The notes below the pieces were generated by a model that was not told the DNA's origin, did no database searches, and saw only the letters and a program-made list of their open reading frames with translations. The position numbers and the translations under genes are program-made. Shown here piece by piece: positions 1 through 8,988 of a stretch of 64,000 nt of DNA; the first letter of the stretch is position 1, and each line of letters starts with the position of its first letter. Source of the DNA: Flavobacteriales bacterium (GTDB taxonomy: Bacteria > Bacteroidota > Bacteroidia > Flavobacteriales > Flavobacteriaceae); NCBI GenBank assembly GCA_027066365.1, contig JAMONV010000006.1, positions 84,806 through 148,805 of the forward strand. Reading direction: 5' to 3'.

Positions 1-609
1 ACCAGAAGGGACTGGCGAAACAGAAATAAAATCAAAACACCGCAAGGCTTGAGCTGGCTTACCGTTCCCGTCAAAGCCAAAGGAACTTATTCTAAGGCCC
101 GCATCAACGAAATATACATCGACGGAATGAAATGGAGAGAAAAACACTGGAAAGCCATAAAATTGAATTATGCAAAGGCGAAATTTTTCAATACATATAA
201 GGATTTTTTCGAGCATTTGTATATGGATGAATATTTGCCCGGTAAACTTAGTGAAATCAATAAAATTTTTATTGAAAAAATCAATAAAATTTTAAATATT
301 AAAACACCTATTGTTTTTTCGTCGACATTCGAAATAACCGGCTCCAAATCCGAAAGATTATTACAACTGTGCAAAAAATTAGATGCCGGTATATATTTAT
401 CCGGACCGTCGGCCAAAGTGTATTTGGACGAGCAATTGTTTAACGAACATGGTATTAAAGTCGAATGGATGGATTACAACGGTTATCCCGAATATCCTCA
501 ATTATATCCGCCGTTCGTTCACGAAGTTTCCATCATCGATTTGATTCTCAATACCGGACATAATGCCAAAATGTATATGAAGTCATTCGGAAAATATAAA
601 TCGATATGA
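1..609 (+). CDS. WbqC-like family protein (5' end cut by window edge)
   Basis: The reading frame is open from base 1. Residues before the TTG at 49 (TRRDWRNRNKIKTPQG) match the conserved N-terminal block of WbqC-family proteins, so the gene starts outside the window and the TTG is not the start. The visible part continues with WLTVPV and ends in a C-terminal block rich in Tyr and Pro that is typical of the family. WbqC-like proteins occur in O-antigen and exopolysaccharide loci. Their exact reaction is not established; they are often described as glycine-conjugation or sugar-modification enzymes. The gene overlaps the next one by 4 bp (ATGA), so the two are probably translationally coupled and act on the same sugar. 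Confidence 0.85.
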   Translation, partial: TRRDWRNRNKIKTPQGLSWLTVPVKAKGTYSKARINEIYIDGMKWREKHWKAIKLNYAKAKFFNTYKDFFEHLYMDEYLPGKLSEINKIFIEKINKILNIKTPIVFSSTFEITGSKSERLLQLCKKLDAGIYLSGPSAKVYLDEQLFNEHGIKVEWMDYNGYPEYPQLYPPFVHEVSIIDLILNTGHNAKMYMKSFGKYKSI

Positions 610-1268
610 AAATAGCTTTTTATGTTTCGGGTAACGCCTTGCGTTTAAAAAAAATTTTTAGCGTGTGGGAAGATAATCCGAATTGTTTTCCGGAGGCGTT
701 AAATGCAATAAATTTGGTGGTTTCCGACAATCACAATCCCGAATTAAAGGAAATTTGCAATACATTCTTCGTTCCCTATTATGAACTGATCGAAAGGAAA
801 AATTTTTCAAATAACCTTTTGAAATTTCTGACGGATTATGAAATAGATTATCTTTTTCTTTTTGCCGGTAGAATTCTAAGAGGAGAGATATTAAATAAAT
901 ATCATTACAAAATTATTAACTTTCATCCTTCTTTGCTCCCTAGTTATAAGGGACTTAAAGCCATTGATAAAGCCCTGAAACAAAATGATTTGGTAACCGG
1001 AAATACAGCCCATTTTATTACCGAAAACGTGGATGAAGGCCCCTATATCATGAAATCGTTGCAATCTTTGAGACCTTTTAAAAATTACGATTATTATATG
1101 AATGATATGGTTCCTATGTTTTTTCAAATTTTTTATTGGTTGAACCAAAAGCGTTTGTTTGTGAAAAACAATCGAGTGGAAATTGAAAATGCAACGTATG
1201 AATTCGGGCGTTTTATTCCGAATTTGGAAATTGATCTCAAGCCGTTTGAATTTCTCAGTGCCAAGTAG
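606..1268 (+). CDS. Formyltransferase family protein (probable sugar N-formyltransferase)
   Basis: This 220-residue protein has the formyltransferase core: NFHPSLLPSYKG at about residues 105-116 and HFITENVDEGP at about 136-146. The expected catalytic triad is visible as Asn105, His107 and Asp143. The family transfers a formyl group from N10-formyltetrahydrofolate. GART acts on phosphoribosylglycinamide, while sugar N-formyltransferases act on nucleotide-linked amino sugars. The overlap with a WbqC-like gene and the adjacent polysaccharide operon favour a sugar substrate (inference). It is slightly longer than PurN and lacks the extra C-terminal domain of Fmt. Start is the ATG inside the preceding stop codon. 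Confidence 0.85.
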   Translation: MKIAFYVSGNALRLKKIFSVWEDNPNCFPEALNAINLVVSDNHNPELKEICNTFFVPYYELIERKNFSNNLLKFLTDYEIDYLFLFAGRILRGEILNKYHYKIINFHPSLLPSYKGLKAIDKALKQNDLVTGNTAHFITENVDEGPYIMKSLQSLRPFKNYDYYMNDMVPMFFQIFYWLNQKRLFVKNNRVEIENATYEFGRFIPNLEIDLKPFEFLSAK

Positions 1269-1420
1269 GATGATTTTACCTGTTTATAAGTATTCGTTAA
1301 AAAATAACGATACTGCCTTTGTTGATAATTTGTTACACGATTGATTCTATCAAGGTTGAGAAGAAATGAAATTTCAGGAAATACCGCACGTTTTTACCTT
1401 TCATTTTGGGTAAAATTTAG

Positions 1421-1683
1421 TTATGATCCAAAGGCATCCCATAAAGCACCAACAATAGAACTTGATGCAGCCGATATACCTACGGACCGTATAAAACCTG
1501 ATGCTGTGAGTGGAATTAATGCAGCGCCGCTTGTTATGACTGTAATGGCAGCGGAAAGAAAGAAGGCAAGAACTCCTGCCCCGCACCTAATGCATCGTCT
1601 AACACCACTTTGGCCGCCGGTTGATTACTTCCCAAAACATCCAAATACCCCGAATCCACCCAAAATTCTTTGTTTTTTTTCAT
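1421..1683 (-). pseudogene. Frameshifted small gene for a Gly/Ala-rich hydrophobic peptide
   Basis: On the minus strand, ATG at 1683 opens a frame reading MKKNKEFWVDSGYLDVLGSN and then a segment ending LDDALGAG. At about 1575-1580 the coding potential shifts by one base into a frame reading AGVLAFFLSAAITVITSG, then a further Ala/Ser/Gly-rich stretch, stopping at 1421. Adding one base would join these into a peptide of about 87 residues: a polar 30-residue N-terminus followed by a hydrophobic small-residue-rich tail. The layout resembles leader-plus-core bacteriocin-like peptides with a Gly-rich cleavage region, but no family is recognised. It could be a true pseudogene or an assembly error. 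The plus-strand frame over the same bases (1341-1685) is its shadow. Confidence 0.5.
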
Positions 1684-1794
1684 AACGCTAATACAAGCAT
1701 AAAACACTTCACAGTCAATGCCGTAATATTATATCACATATAAAACCGTGCCGGTAAATTTCTATACACACTTTTCGGGATATTACCGAAGAAA

Positions 1795-2565
1795 TTATTT
1801 GCCGAGGATTTTTGATAATTTCTCCTTCAAAACCAATGCAATAAATTTCGTGTTCCCTACAAGATAACGTTTCCACATGCGGCGGGGTTCTTGAAGCAAG
1901 CGATAAAACCATTCGAGACCGGCTTTTTGCATCCATTGCGGCGCTCGCTTTATTTTGCCGGACACCACATCAAAGCTTCCTCCGACACCCATAATGAAAG
2001 GGATCTTTTTTAAGGTTTTTTTGTGTTTTTCAAGAAAAATTTCTTTCTTCGGCGAACTGATGGCTACAAACAAAATGTCGGCGTTGCTGTCGGCAATTTG
2101 TCGTGCGATTTTTTCTTCTTCGTCTTCGTTAAAGTAACCGTTTCGATAGCCGGCAATGATTTTTTTTCCATATTGTTCGGCATAAATATCGACTACTTTT
2201 TTGACCACTTCTTCTCGTGCGCCGAGGAAGAAAATTTTATAGCCTTTTTCCTTTGCGCGTTTTACGAGATTTTGCATCAGGTCTATACCGGCCACACGTT
2301 CTTTTAGAGGATTTCCCAAGATTTTGGAAGCCCACACCACCGCTTGACCGTCGGCGTTGATTAAATCGGCGCTGTTGACGGCTTGACGCAATTTTTCATT
2401 CGAATGCATGGCAACGATTTTGGCGGCATTTACCACCACATGGTGTAAAGGTTTTCGTTCTTTTATATGCCGGTCGATGAGGGCTAGCGTTTCCGCCATG
2501 GTCAGGTTATGAATTTTGGTGCGGAGAAATTCTACGGTTGCTATGGATTTTTCGGACATAATCAT
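1795..2565 (-). CDS. WecG/TagA/CpsF family glycosyltransferase
   Basis: The protein (256 residues) is a GT26 (WecG/TagA/CpsF) family enzyme. These transfer a sugar such as N-acetylmannosaminuronic acid or N-acetylmannosamine to a lipid-linked intermediate at the inner face of the membrane. Visible signatures are NADGQAVVWASKILG, the following RVAGIDL, then GVGGSFDVVSGKIKRAPQW and GLEWFYRLLQEPRRMWKRY near the C-terminus. Length is normal for the family. The start ATG overlaps the stop of the preceding gene by 4 bp, and the second Met (two codons in) is an alternative start. It is the last gene of the minus-strand polysaccharide operon. Confidence 0.93.
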   Translation of the reverse strand: MIMSEKSIATVEFLRTKIHNLTMAETLALIDRHIKERKPLHHVVVNAAKIVAMHSNEKLRQAVNSADLINADGQAVVWASKILGNPLKERVAGIDLMQNLVKRAKEKGYKIFFLGAREEVVKKVVDIYAEQYGKKIIAGYRNGYFNEDEEEKIARQIADSNADILFVAISSPKKEIFLEKHKKTLKKIPFIMGVGGSFDVVSGKIKRAPQWMQKAGLEWFYRLLQEPRRMWKRYLVGNTKFIALVLKEKLSKILGK

Positions 2566-3722
2566 AGATTTTTTAGTAAGCGGCTAAAACCATAAAAAGT
2601 CCATGCTTGGGTCCAGCGCATATAGGGGATTTTATTGGTATAAAATTTTTTCTTTTGGTAGTAAAAATAGCCGTGCGGCGATTGCATGTATTCGATAACC
2701 CAATCGGCAACGGTTTTCGCTAAATTCAAATGGCGATGCATCAGTCCGGTTTCATCGAGTGTGACAAATAATTGTGAAGGAGCATGCATATCCACCGGAA
2801 ACACTGAACGGTCGTAGTATTTCGGGATGCCTTCCGGCGAAAAAAAATTTTTCAGGTAATATTGCATACCGGCTTCAAAGGCCGGGTTGAAGCCGTTGTC
2901 TCCGGAGATTTTGCGATAGATATCGATGGCTTCCAAATTGAACCCGGTGTGAAAACTATCCACCCATTGATGATAAGATAACGTTCCGTAGGGCCAAGCG
3001 CCGTTGGGTTTTTGGTATTTAACGGAAAAGCGAATGATTTTTCGTGCTTCGTCAATCAGGTTGGGTTCTCCGGTATAGCGGTATATTAAGCTTAAGGTTT
3101 TGGCACCCAGCAATCCGGCGTTGAAAACCTGGGTTTTATCGAGCGGCGAATAGGATAGGGTATAATCACCTTCCGGGTCGTAGGTTTTATTTAAATCCTT
3201 AAGAATAAAATGTTGTGTGTCGATGGCGGCTTCGAGGAATTTTTTTTCTTGTGTAATTTCAAAAGCACGCATAAGTGCATGCGCTACGAATGAAGTGGCC
3301 ACTACGGTGGGGGTTCCCGCGGGTTGGAAAAAAGCACGTGCTTGCCAATCGAAGGGGTAGCCCCAGCAAGCGCCCGAATAACCCGGGGATTGCATTGCGA
3401 GCAACCGGCCGGCCAACCGGTGAATTCTTTCGGGAATTTCTTCGTTTTTATTGAATGGATATATGAAATAATACCCCGATATAATAAGTGCCAAGCCTTT
3501 GGCATTATACACTTTCGGTACGCCGGTTAAGGGACGTAAATTGACGGGACTTCGCTTAAAGAATTGCAACCAAGCTAATCGCGCCCACTTATTGTTTTTC
3601 AGTAGCGGAAGGTTTTGAAAAAATTTTGAATTCAAGCCGTCGAAAGGATCCCAACCCCGGTAATGTTCTTTTTCAATATAACGGCGCAAACGATCAAGGC
3701 TTGTTTGAATTTTTTCTTTCAT
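2562..3722 (-). CDS. Alpha/alpha-toroid (six-hairpin-like) protein of polysaccharide locus
   Basis: This 386-residue soluble protein is rich in aromatic and helical segments, with repeated motifs of the six-hairpin or toroid type (GACWGYPFDWQAR; PNGAWPYG; FHTGFNLEAI). Such proteins are found in Bacteroidota exopolysaccharide loci beside the bi-domain oxidoreductase seen upstream here, sometimes with misleading delta-aminolevulinate dehydratase labels. The fold is shared with lyases, epimerases and unsaturated glycosidases. A sugar-modifying or sugar-degrading role is therefore likely, but no catalytic residues can be named. No signal peptide is visible, so it is probably cytoplasmic. Both ends overlap neighbouring genes by 4 bp, showing an operon. 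Confidence 0.75.
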   Translation of the reverse strand: MKEKIQTSLDRLRRYIEKEHYRGWDPFDGLNSKFFQNLPLLKNNKWARLAWLQFFKRSPVNLRPLTGVPKVYNAKGLALIISGYYFIYPFNKNEEIPERIHRLAGRLLAMQSPGYSGACWGYPFDWQARAFFQPAGTPTVVATSFVAHALMRAFEITQEKKFLEAAIDTQHFILKDLNKTYDPEGDYTLSYSPLDKTQVFNAGLLGAKTLSLIYRYTGEPNLIDEARKIIRFSVKYQKPNGAWPYGTLSYHQWVDSFHTGFNLEAIDIYRKISGDNGFNPAFEAGMQYYLKNFFSPEGIPKYYDRSVFPVDMHAPSQLFVTLDETGLMHRHLNLAKTVADWVIEYMQSPHGYFYYQKKKFYTNKIPYMRWTQAWTFYGFSRLLKNL

Positions 3723-5863
3723 ATTTCCTGTGGCAAACCGGTTTTCAGGCTGTCAAGAATTTTAAAAGTGGTTAAAGTGGTCAGATAAAGCGATTCGAAA
3801 TCAATGGGGGATGCTTTTCCGTGTTCTACGGCTTCCAGAAAAGCTTTCACTTCCTGTGCATGGCCTTTTCCTGCCCATTTCAGTTTGGTATGTTTGTTAT
3901 TTCGATATAAGCTTCCCGATTTGAAATCATGGATTTGACCGGTCATATTGCCCGAGAAAATTTCAATATGTTCTTTGGGTAAAGCTTTATCGCCATTGGC
4001 GGTATAGACCAAATTTCCCAAAGATCCGTCGTCGAATCGGAGGGTGACCGTTAGGTTGTCTTCCGGTGTCAATTTTTCATTATTTGTATTGATGCTTGCC
4101 GCATAAACGCTTACAGGTCTTGCTTCGGTGAAAAATTGCATTAAATCGATGAAATGGCAAACTTCGCCAATGATTCGTCCGCCACCTATGTGCGGGTTTT
4201 GCGTCCAATGTTCTTTGGGAATAAAACCGGCATTGATGCGGATATTGATAACTTTGGGTTCACCGGTGTCTCGGAATATTTCCTTCAGTTTTACTGCAAC
4301 GGGCGCAAAACGCCGGTTGAAACCTACCGTGAGCAATCGATTGGTTTGTTGATAAACTTGCCGTAATTCTTCCAATTCTTCCGGGTTCATGGCAAGCGGT
4401 TTTTCCACAAAAACATGTTTGCCCGCTTTTAAGGCTTCCATGCTGTAGCTTGCATGCGTATTATGCGGAGTGGCGATGAAAACCGTATTAATCGAATTAT
4501 TTCCGAATATATCTTGCGGATTGGAAGAAACTTTCGCAAAACCGAATTTTTCGCCGGCATTTTTGGCGGTAATTCCTTTGGATGTTACAACGGTATCGAG
4601 CGAGGAACCGTATTTTTTAACATTCGGGATGAGGTAATTTTGTGCAAAACTTCCGGCGCCGATAAATCCGGTAATGATTTTTCCTTCGGGTTTTGTTTCT
4701 TTAATGTGGAATAAACTTTGATGTTTATTTTCGTTTTTTTCGTATTTGAGCAGAATTCCCAAGTAGGGTTCTTGTTTTTTGCCCAAAACCAAGTCGTAGG
4801 CTTCCACGGCTCGGTCGATGTCGAAAATATGTGATATGAGCGGTTTTACATTGATTTTTTTTTGTGCCAAGAGATTGAGAAAGGCTTCCATGTTGCGTTG
4901 TTCGGTCCAGCGAACGTAGGCATAGGGATAATCGATTCCGTTTTCTTCGTATTGCACGTCGTAGCGTCCCGGTCCGTATGAAGTGGACATTTTCAGTTCA
5001 AGTTCTTTACGGTAGAAATGGGGATCGCGCGGGATGTCCGTTTTTACGGCGCCTACGAGCACGATAACACCTTTTTTTCGAGCCAATTGGGTGGCTAAGA
5101 CGATGGGATCGTTAGTGGGTGTGGCGGCGGTGATGATGATTTTGTCGAAGCCGTGTCCGGAGGTGAAGTTTTCGGCTAATTTTTCCAAATTGGAATCATT
5201 ACGCAGGCGTGCGGCATCGGCACCGGATTGTATGGCGAGTTCGACGTTTCGCTTCGAAAGATCGATACCGAAAACGCGCATACCGTTGGCTTTGAGCAAT
5301 TGCACGGTGAGTTGGCCCAGTAGTCCCAGTCCGATGACGGCTACATTTTCGCCCAATGTAGGGTTGGCTTGTCGAATGCCTTGCATGGCAATGGCGCCTA
5401 GGGTTGTGAAGGCGGCTTCGTCGAAATCGACGGGACCGGGTATTTTGACGACCAAATTTTGCGGAACACTGACAATTTCGGCATGGGAGGCGTAATCCTG
5501 ACCGGCACAGGCTACGCGGTCGCCGGGTTTGAATTTTCCGCCGGTGTCCATGGATGCCAACACGACGCCGGCGGTGCTGTATCCCAAAGCTTTGGGCGAA
5601 TTCAGTTTGGTCATGACCTTGTTGAGGGTGGCTTTCAGTCCTTCTTTTTTAAGGTTTTGTAATACTTGAGCTACCAAATCGGGGCGTTGCTTGGCTTTTC
5701 CCAACAGTGATGCTTTGCCCACTTTTACGGTGCCTCGTTCGGTGCCGGCGCTAATGAGTGAAAAACGGTTTTCCACCAGCACGAATCCTTCGGTGAGTGC
5801 GGGCACCGGCACGTTATCGACGTATAATTCACCGGTTTTGAAGTTTTGTATGACTTGTTTCAT
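3719..5863 (-). CDS. Bi-domain oxidoreductase: MDR dehydrogenase fused to Gfo/Idh/MocA
   Basis: This is a two-enzyme fusion of 714 residues. Residues 1 to about 375 form a zinc-alcohol-dehydrogenase-like (MDR) unit with the Rossmann motif VAVIGLGLLGQLTVQLLKA. From about 395 comes a Gfo/Idh/MocA oxidoreductase with TGFIGAGSFAQNYLIPNVKK, then the family blocks IATPHNTHASYS and VFVEKPLAM, and HIGGGRIIGEVCHFIDL. Fusions of this type are known in exopolysaccharide and heparinase-associated loci and presumably act on nucleotide sugars with NAD(P), though the substrate cannot be read from sequence. The gene starts 1 bp after the ligase-GT gene and overlaps the toroid gene by 4 bp. Confidence 0.9.
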   Translation of the reverse strand: MKQVIQNFKTGELYVDNVPVPALTEGFVLVENRFSLISAGTERGTVKVGKASLLGKAKQRPDLVAQVLQNLKKEGLKATLNKVMTKLNSPKALGYSTAGVVLASMDTGGKFKPGDRVACAGQDYASHAEIVSVPQNLVVKIPGPVDFDEAAFTTLGAIAMQGIRQANPTLGENVAVIGLGLLGQLTVQLLKANGMRVFGIDLSKRNVELAIQSGADAARLRNDSNLEKLAENFTSGHGFDKIIITAATPTNDPIVLATQLARKKGVIVLVGAVKTDIPRDPHFYRKELELKMSTSYGPGRYDVQYEENGIDYPYAYVRWTEQRNMEAFLNLLAQKKINVKPLISHIFDIDRAVEAYDLVLGKKQEPYLGILLKYEKNENKHQSLFHIKETKPEGKIITGFIGAGSFAQNYLIPNVKKYGSSLDTVVTSKGITAKNAGEKFGFAKVSSNPQDIFGNNSINTVFIATPHNTHASYSMEALKAGKHVFVEKPLAMNPEELEELRQVYQQTNRLLTVGFNRRFAPVAVKLKEIFRDTGEPKVINIRINAGFIPKEHWTQNPHIGGGRIIGEVCHFIDLMQFFTEARPVSVYAASINTNNEKLTPEDNLTVTLRFDDGSLGNLVYTANGDKALPKEHIEIFSGNMTGQIHDFKSGSLYRNNKHTKLKWAGKGHAQEVKAFLEAVEHGKASPIDFESLYLTTLTTFKILDSLKTGLPQEI

Positions 5864-5864
5864 A

Positions 5865-8051
5865 TCAATCGAATAATAATTTTTTATACAAATTTAATAA
5901 GCGTATGTGAAAATCGGGTTTTTTGTAATTTTTGAATAGTATTTCTTTAGGTGTATTCAATACATAGAAAATTTTTTCTTCCAGATCCGTGAGATTATTT
6001 GATTTAAACAAGACAGTTCCCGGGGGGCGTGTGCCGGCATCAGAGGCAATAGCCGGAATACCTAGATCCAGCGCTTCTTGTAATGATAAAGGCGAACCGT
6101 CGTGTAAATTGGTTCTCACTAAAAAGCTAACATTCGGCAACATGCTCACGAGATCTTGATCGAAAACCAATTTGATGTCATTTTCAAGATGATATTCTTT
6201 AATGAGTTTATTTAGATATTTCAAATCGCTTTTTTGGCGGCTACCGATCATAAAGATCATTTTGAATTGTTTGCGGTGTTTTTGCAAAAATTGAAAAATC
6301 AAGGGAACATTATATACATTTTCCGATAAGGAAGCATTGATTTTCCAAATACTGAAAAGAAATCTTGTGCGTTTGCAAGGTGGCAATTTTATTACTTTTG
6401 TTTCGACAGGCGGCACATAGGCCGGAATAAAAGTATTTTCAATACGGTTTTCTTTTAGGAGATAATGTAATTTTTTCGAAACCGATATCAAATGAAGTCG
6501 GGATGTGTTTTTAATGAAATAAAAAAGTATTTTTTGAAGTTTTGCGGGTGCCAAACGAAGTCTATCCGAATGGATTGTAACAATGATTTGGTGGGAACTA
6601 TTGATTTTGGAGTATACATAATAATAGAAAAAATGCCACAAGAAAAATTGGTGAAAATGAATAACCGGATAAGTATTTTGGAAAAGAAATTTAATATACC
6701 AGAAAGGGTTTTTACGGGTTGGAATTACATTCGTTCCGGAAGATGCATAGTGATTAAAAATGGTGTAGGGAATATTTTCCTTATCCAAGAAATATTGCAT
6801 GCGCTTGATATGCATCGACATTCCGCCTAATGGTGGAGGATACGGCCCGAAAACGGCCAGTTTTTTCTTTGTTTTGTTTTTTTTGCCGGTTTGAAATAGA
6901 ATAAGACCAATAAACAGAGCATAAATAACAATTCCGGTGAGCCGTTCCAGAATCGATTCGGTGAGCATGGGAAATAAAATGACAATGACTAGTGTTTGGT
7001 CGATGATTGGGTGATGACGGAAAATGTGTAAAATTATAATGAGCGTTCCAATGCTAAATAAAATCAATCCGGTCAATCCGTTATTCAATAAAAATTCCAT
7101 CCATTGATTGTGTGCATTGTAGTGATTTTTGTAGGCGGAATAAAGTTTTGCCTGTTTATAGCGTTCGAATAATTCATTGCGCGGGGTGCCTGTTCCGAGG
7201 CCTGTTAACGGGTGTGTTTGTATGATATTTTTGCCGGAGATTTTCCAGAGTTTGATTCGTTGAGTTATTTGATTTTCGGAAGTGGCTTGCCAGGTTTTAG
7301 GTTTAAACCTTTTTTGAAAATAAGGAGTGGCGAATAATAACACCAAGCCGGCGGTCAAACCGATAATTATAGGAAAACGAAACCGGTAATTTCGCCGGTA
7401 AATCAAATATCCTGTTGCTATGGCCAATGCCAGAACGGGCATACGACTACTGAGAATATAAAGAATCGAGAGAAGATATAAGATGGCCAGTATGTAGGAT
7501 TTTTTTTTCGTTTCAATCCATTGGTAGATGAAATATAGAATAGCAATGGATGTTAGCATTGCATAATAAGTGGTATGTCTTACAAGGATTCGGGCGAATT
7601 TGTCATAGAAAAAATAATTTCCCATTCCCTTATCATAAAGATATATGGCTTTGATTAATCCTGCAAGGGAACCTGCTATTACAGCCAAGGAGGTATATTT
7701 CCAAACAAAGAAGAAGGATTGCCGGGTTATGGGCATCACGGCCAGCACTAATGGAATTACTAATAGAGGTAGTTTGCGCTGCAATTCGGCAAGGCCGGAG
7801 GAAAAATTGCCGGAGTAAAATAATCCGATAAAATTTAACCAGAACGGAAGGCTAATCCACCAAAACCACTTGAAGTTTTGCTTCAGTCTGAGTTTTTTTT
7901 CTTGAAAATTTTTAGTAAATAATGTAATTACCGCTAAAATAATAACAGAAATGGAAATCAGGCTATACGAAGGAAATGCCAACGCCATTCCACTCATGGC
8001 AAGTGACCAGTGAAAAAGGAGTTGATGATAATTTTTGAATCGATTAATCAT
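5865..8051 (-). CDS. O-antigen ligase/polymerase domain fused to GT4 glycosyltransferase
   Basis: Residues 1 to about 388 form a polytopic membrane protein with some ten hydrophobic segments and a Wzy_C/WaaL-like periplasmic loop; NAHNQWMEFLLNNGLTGL at 312-329 is the family signature. After a short basic linker (GKKNKTKKK, about 389-397) a GT4 glycosyltransferase begins with LAVFGPYPPPLGGMSMHIKR. Its C-terminal nucleotide-sugar region includes SLQEALDLGIPAIASDAGT. These two activities are normally separate genes. The junction lies near base 6878 and reads in one frame, so this is either a true fusion or a lost stop codon. The start overlaps the upstream gene by 8 bp. Confidence 0.85.
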   Translation of the reverse strand: MINRFKNYHQLLFHWSLAMSGMALAFPSYSLISISVIILAVITLFTKNFQEKKLRLKQNFKWFWWISLPFWLNFIGLFYSGNFSSGLAELQRKLPLLVIPLVLAVMPITRQSFFFVWKYTSLAVIAGSLAGLIKAIYLYDKGMGNYFFYDKFARILVRHTTYYAMLTSIAILYFIYQWIETKKKSYILAILYLLSILYILSSRMPVLALAIATGYLIYRRNYRFRFPIIIGLTAGLVLLFATPYFQKRFKPKTWQATSENQITQRIKLWKISGKNIIQTHPLTGLGTGTPRNELFERYKQAKLYSAYKNHYNAHNQWMEFLLNNGLTGLILFSIGTLIIILHIFRHHPIIDQTLVIVILFPMLTESILERLTGIVIYALFIGLILFQTGKKNKTKKKLAVFGPYPPPLGGMSMHIKRMQYFLDKENIPYTIFNHYASSGTNVIPTRKNPFWYIKFLFQNTYPVIHFHQFFLWHFFYYYVYSKINSSHQIIVTIHSDRLRLAPAKLQKILFYFIKNTSRLHLISVSKKLHYLLKENRIENTFIPAYVPPVETKVIKLPPCKRTRFLFSIWKINASLSENVYNVPLIFQFLQKHRKQFKMIFMIGSRQKSDLKYLNKLIKEYHLENDIKLVFDQDLVSMLPNVSFLVRTNLHDGSPLSLQEALDLGIPAIASDAGTRPPGTVLFKSNNLTDLEEKIFYVLNTPKEILFKNYKKPDFHIRLLNLYKKLLFD

Positions 8052-8988
8052 GCATAAGTTTTTTTATTTCGCGGGCGATTTCTTTGTATGCTTGTTTTGT
8101 GAGGTAGCGTCCGTCAGGCAAGAAAATTTGTTGTTTGTTTTTCCTAAACAATTTGTCAGTACGGATGATTTCTAAATTGGAAGCATGAATTTTTTCCAAT
8201 GCCCGATTGATTTTCCGGTGGCATTCGTAGTCTTTGACTCCGGGATTGAGTGGAAAATTTATCCAAAAAATTTTTAAGGGTTTGTGACGGTTAAGGTTAC
8301 TTGTCATTCGCTCAAAATAGGTTGTCAAATCTTTGACGCTCAAATACGGCTTACAGAATTCGTCGAGAAAGATAATGTAGTAATCGGCATGGGGGAGTCG
8401 AGCGGTTAAACTGTCCCATTGTTGATAAGTCAAACGGTAATTTCCTTCCATTGGATAGCCGAAAATATCGGAGTGATTTCCCAAAAACCGGAAACGGGTG
8501 TTTTCGGCTAAGAAATGTCTAAAATATTTAGCTTGATTGAAATAAATCCATTCATCGCCGAGGGTGATGATAGTTTTTCCGTTGCTTTGTTTGACCGGAA
8601 TGTGGAATGCTTGTAATTCCATAGTGTCGGCAAGTTTTTCCGGAACTTGATTAATCCAACGTACGGCATTCAATTGATACCCAAATGAATCGTCGGAAGC
8701 ATATATAAAGCGAAAAAAGTGTTTTTTCCGGTTTGAATCGATCAATGCGTAGGTGAAGTCAGGATTAAGTGAAATAGGTTTTTGAATGAAGTGAAAGCGT
8801 AGTAGGTCGTATGAAAAACTGTCAATATATATTGTTGCTTTTTGTGGTGTCGGATGAGCTTTGGAAAAATCCAGTTGTAGAAAAACAAATTTTTGTTGCT
8901 CTTCCCCGAAAAATAATATGATATACCATGCAAAAAGAATGCCTAGCGTATATTTCATTATTTTATGAGAAGGAAATTCGGTTTTCAT
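8044..8988 (-). CDS. Membrane-anchored SGNH/GDSL-like protein, catalytic motifs degenerate
   Basis: The 314-residue protein has one N-terminal transmembrane segment (about residues 11-28) and an extracytoplasmic domain. It resembles SGNH-type proteins of polysaccharide acetylation: TIITLGDEW sits where GDS is expected, and LPDGRYLTKQAYKEIA sits where the C-terminal DxxHLT block is expected. The Ser of block I is replaced by Glu, and the His of the DxxH block appears as Tyr, so classical hydrolase activity is doubtful. A binding or structural role in glycan assembly is possible (inference). The first Met overlaps the Wzy-like gene by 26 bp. Met11 (base 8958), 4 bp after its stop, is an alternative start. 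Confidence 0.6.
   Translation of the reverse strand: MKTEFPSHKIMKYTLGILFAWYIILFFGEEQQKFVFLQLDFSKAHPTPQKATIYIDSFSYDLLRFHFIQKPISLNPDFTYALIDSNRKKHFFRFIYASDDSFGYQLNAVRWINQVPEKLADTMELQAFHIPVKQSNGKTIITLGDEWIYFNQAKYFRHFLAENTRFRFLGNHSDIFGYPMEGNYRLTYQQWDSLTARLPHADYYIIFLDEFCKPYLSVKDLTTYFERMTSNLNRHKPLKIFWINFPLNPGVKDYECHRKINRALEKIHASNLEIIRTDKLFRKNKQQIFLPDGRYLTKQAYKEIAREIKKLMHD

Noticed and set aside
1341..1685. Plus-strand open frame of 114 codons
   Set aside because: It is the shadow of the better minus-strand peptide gene and has no family resemblance.
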